Source of the DNA: Comamonadaceae bacterium
GTDB taxonomy: Bacteria; Pseudomonadota; Gammaproteobacteria; Burkholderiales; Burkholderiaceae_C
NCBI GenBank assembly: GCA_947374105.1
Contig: CANCAO010000064.1
Coordinates: 1 to 7,702, forward strand
Direction: 5' to 3'
Length of the DNA: 7,702 bases
Shown here: positions 5,988 to 7,702 of the stretch, piece after piece
Layout: every line of letters starts with the position of its first letter
Position numbering within the stretch: position 1 is the first letter of the stretch
Program-made: the position numbers and the translations under genes
The notes under the pieces: model-generated
Seen by the model: the letters and a program-made list of their open reading frames with translations, nothing else
The model's database searches: none
What the model was told of the DNA's origin: nothing

Positions 5988-6434
5988 TCAACCTCTACTA
6001 ACACGCCGCAAACGCTCCGATGGCGTGACCACGTCAGTCAGGCGAATGCCGAATTTTTCATTCACCACCACCACTTCACCCTGCGCGATCAAATAACCAT
6101 TGACGAGCACGTCCATCGGTTCACCCGCCAAGGCATCGAGCTCCACCACCGAGCCTTGACCCAATTTCAAAATGTGCTTGATAGGCACTCTGGTTCGACC
6201 CAACTCCACCGACAATTGCACCGGTATATCAAGTACACGGCTGATATCGCCTTCGAAGGTATCTGACGTATCGCCGGTCGAAAAAGGACGGGGCGTCTGA
6301 CTACCCGACAGTACCCCTCCGGGTTCGACTTCAGCCGCTTTGCTCTCCACGGTTTGCTGCTCTTGAAGAGCCTCGGCCCAATCGGCCATACCATCGTCGT
6401 CTGGTTTTAGTTCTGTGGTTTCCTCAGCTGCCAT
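5988..6434 (-). CDS. fliN: Flagellar motor switch protein FliN
   Basis: FliN is the C-ring protein that forms the bottom of the switch and docks FliH during export. From the ATG at 6434 the protein has 148 residues, slightly longer than the 137 of E. coli. Near the N-terminus is DWAEALQEQ (18-26), matching the conserved DLWAEAL-type motif. A variable linker follows, and then the SpoA domain (about 64-140) with VELGRTRVPIKHIL, LGQGSVVELD and VNGYLIAQGEVVVV, ending in TPSERLRRVSRG. The reading frame stays open to 6527, but the ATG at 6434 is preferred because GGGAG lies 6 bases before it and the family N-terminus begins there. It overlaps the end of fliM by 11 bases. Confidence 0.96.
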   Translation of the reverse strand: MAAEETTELKPDDDGMADWAEALQEQQTVESKAAEVEPGGVLSGSQTPRPFSTGDTSDTFEGDISRVLDIPVQLSVELGRTRVPIKHILKLGQGSVVELDALAGEPMDVLVNGYLIAQGEVVVVNEKFGIRLTDVVTPSERLRRVSRG

Positions 6435-7428
6435 GTCGTTCTCCCATCCAGTTGCTGTCGTTGTTACGTAAGCTTGAATCAATACGAATCGCGTACTTCG
6501 AGTTATGTGTGCCGTAATGGCATGCAAAAATGGGAACGCCGTCTATAGTGGCCTGAATCTGAGGCTCTCGCTCCAGTTCAATAAAGTCACCCTTTTTCAT
6601 CGCGATCAATTGCTCCACCGTCGCATCCGCCGTCGCCAGCTCGGCCACCAGCGTCACCTCAGCGGCCTGGATTTCTTGGGTTAGCACGTTCACCCATCGG
6701 CGGTCAATTTCTATAGAGTCGCCTTGGGTTGATGAATACAAAACCTCGCGTACGGGCTCGAGCGTCGCATAGGGCAGGCAAAAGTGAATAGCCCCCACCA
6801 TCTCTCCAATTTCCAATCGAAAAGAAGTGGCAATAACAATCTCACTAGGTGTAGCAATGTTGGCAAATTGGGGCTGCATCTCACTGCGTTGGTAAACCAA
6901 CTCCAACGGGTAAATACCTTTCCATGCTTTGGCGTACTCTTGGGAAATAACCTCAACCAATCGGTTAATGACCCTCTGCTCTGTGGCGGAAAAATCTCGC
7001 CCTTCGATCCTCGCCTGGTACTTACCGGCACCGCCATACAACGTGTCGATCACGGTAAAAATAAACGTCGGGTCACATACGATGAGTCCATGACCACGCA
7101 AGGGACGAATCGCCATGATGTTGAAATTTGTCGGGACCGCCAGCTCACGCAGAAATGCGCTGTAGCGCTGAACCTTGACAGGGCCCACCGATATTTCCGG
7201 GCTTCTTCGGATTAAATTAAAAAGCCCTATGCGCATGTTTCGAGTAAAACGCTCGTTGATGATTTCCATGGCCGGCATACGGCCTCGCACAATTCGCTCT
7301 TGGCTAGACAGATCGTAGTCTCTGATGCCTCCAGTTTCAACATGTTCATCAGCCGAGGTCTGACTCTCACCGGTCACACCCTCCAGCAGCGCATCGACTT
7401 CTTCCTGCGAAAGAAAAGATTCACTCAT
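6424..7428 (-). CDS. fliM: Flagellar motor switch protein FliM
   Basis: FliM is the C-ring protein that receives CheY-P and sets the direction of rotation. It has 334 residues, the normal length. The N-terminal CheY-binding peptide is present (FLSQEEVDALLEG, 5-17), joined by an acidic linker to the middle domain (about 40-230). That domain carries the GGxG motif used to contact FliG (LYGGAGKYQ, GGAG at 132-135). The C-terminal SpoA domain covers about 255-322 (LIAMKKGDFIELE, then GVPIFACHYGTHNSKYAIRI). The ATG follows the fliL stop by 20 bases with only a weak GAG-type ribosome binding site, which may mean coupling to fliL translation. No key region is missing. Confidence 0.97.
   Translation of the reverse strand: MSESFLSQEEVDALLEGVTGESQTSADEHVETGGIRDYDLSSQERIVRGRMPAMEIINERFTRNMRIGLFNLIRRSPEISVGPVKVQRYSAFLRELAVPTNFNIMAIRPLRGHGLIVCDPTFIFTVIDTLYGGAGKYQARIEGRDFSATEQRVINRLVEVISQEYAKAWKGIYPLELVYQRSEMQPQFANIATPSEIVIATSFRLEIGEMVGAIHFCLPYATLEPVREVLYSSTQGDSIEIDRRWVNVLTQEIQAAEVTLVAELATADATVEQLIAMKKGDFIELEREPQIQATIDGVPIFACHYGTHNSKYAIRIDSSLRNNDSNWMGERHGS
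6441..6445 (-). promoter_or_regulatory. Ribosome binding site of fliN inside fliM
   Basis: GGGAG on the minus strand, 6 bases before the ATG at 6434, within the last codons of fliM. It decides the fliN start against the longer open frame reaching 6527. Confidence 0.65.
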
Positions 7429-7448
7429 GAAAAAACTCGGTTAAATCG

Positions 7449-7702
7449 TTACTGAACAATGAAACTTGAGAACAAAACACCCCGCACGGGGTTGCCATCC
7501 AAAGTGCTCTTGTGGTCAGAAGCCGTTGTAGATTTAGATGTATTTTTCCCTGCAGGAGCTGCACTGATAAAGTGCCTTGCGGCCTCTTCCAGAATATCTG
7601 CTGCAAGCTTTTCTTTCCCCTCTCGCAACAGCAGTTCTTCGGCCGTACGCTGAGAAATCAGCATCAACACTCCACTGCGAATGGCGGGCATGTACAGCTT
7701 CA
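7449..7702 (-). CDS. fliL: Flagellar basal body-associated protein FliL, C-terminal part (cut by right edge)
   Basis: These are the last 84 codons of FliL, a single-pass inner membrane protein whose periplasmic domain associates with the stator around the MotA/MotB units. The visible part starts with KLYMPAIRSGVLMLIS, continues with an amphipathic helix (LLLREGKEKLAADILEEAAR) and ends with the family-typical strand VLFSSFIVQ. Between helix and final strand is a polar stretch of about 27 residues rich in Ser, Thr and Lys, longer than in E. coli FliL. The first in-frame ATG in the window (7691) is internal, not the start: the frame stays open to the edge. It lies directly upstream of fliM, the usual order. 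Confidence 0.93.
   Translation of the reverse strand, partial: KLYMPAIRSGVLMLISQRTAEELLLREGKEKLAADILEEAARHFISAAPAGKNTSKSTTASDHKSTLDGNPVRGVLFSSFIVQ

Noticed and set aside
5595..6266. Long plus-strand open frame (223 codons) opposite fliP, fliO and fliN
   Set aside because: It is antisense to three well-recognised genes. The product is rich in His, Gln and Arg with no domain pattern, and there is no ribosome binding site. It is a shadow of the minus-strand coding.
6435..6527. N-terminal extension of FliN to the start of the open frame
   Set aside because: The extension lies within fliM coding sequence and does not resemble FliN. The ATG at 6434 has a proper GGGAG site and begins where the family begins.
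6784..7215. Plus-strand open frame of 143 codons opposite fliM
   Set aside because: It is antisense to a complete, conserved fliM, with no supporting start signal or family features.

Overview
The window reads as the chromosome of a flagellated, chemotactic betaproteobacterium. A member of Burkholderiales, close to Comamonadaceae, is the best guess. This rests on the style of the Fli and Che proteins and on the gene neighbourhood, not on a database match. Base composition looks moderate, and no insertion sequence, phage gene, tRNA, rRNA or CRISPR array is visible. Coding density is very high, and the only sizeable gap is a divergent promoter region near 2005-2185.

Right part (3930-7702, minus strand): a compact flagellar operon read from right to left as fliL (3' end only), fliM, fliN, fliO, fliP, fliQ, fliR. 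FliM and FliN form the C-ring switch, FliL sits at the stator and basal body, and FliO/P/Q/R assemble the membrane gate of the flagellar type III export apparatus. Neighbouring genes overlap (fliM/fliN by 11 bases, fliO/fliP by 4) or lie 9-20 bases apart, so they are probably co-transcribed and translationally coupled.

Middle (2186-3924, plus strand): a two-gene two-component system inserted head-to-tail against the flagellar operon. The first gene encodes a soluble kinase with an N-terminal receiver domain and a HisKA_3/HATPase core. The second, overlapping it by 4 bases, encodes a NarL/FixJ-type DNA-binding response regulator. The regulator and fliR converge with only 5 bases between their stop codons.

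Left part (1-2004, minus strand): a chemotaxis set read from right to left: a small CheZ-like protein, CheY, and the N-terminal 367 residues of CheA, which runs off the left edge. CheA would phosphorylate CheY, CheY-P would bind the N-terminal peptide of FliM encoded in the same window, and the CheZ-like protein would remove the phosphate.

The window is mostly a well-known type of locus, and I do not see a wholly new system. The points most worth a second look are the remote CheZ-like protein with a DxxxQ motif and a CheZ-like tail, the receiver-fused HisKA_3 kinase whose DxxxQ phosphatase glutamine is replaced by glycine, a FliP without a signal peptide, and an inverted repeat lying on a predicted promoter in the divergent region.
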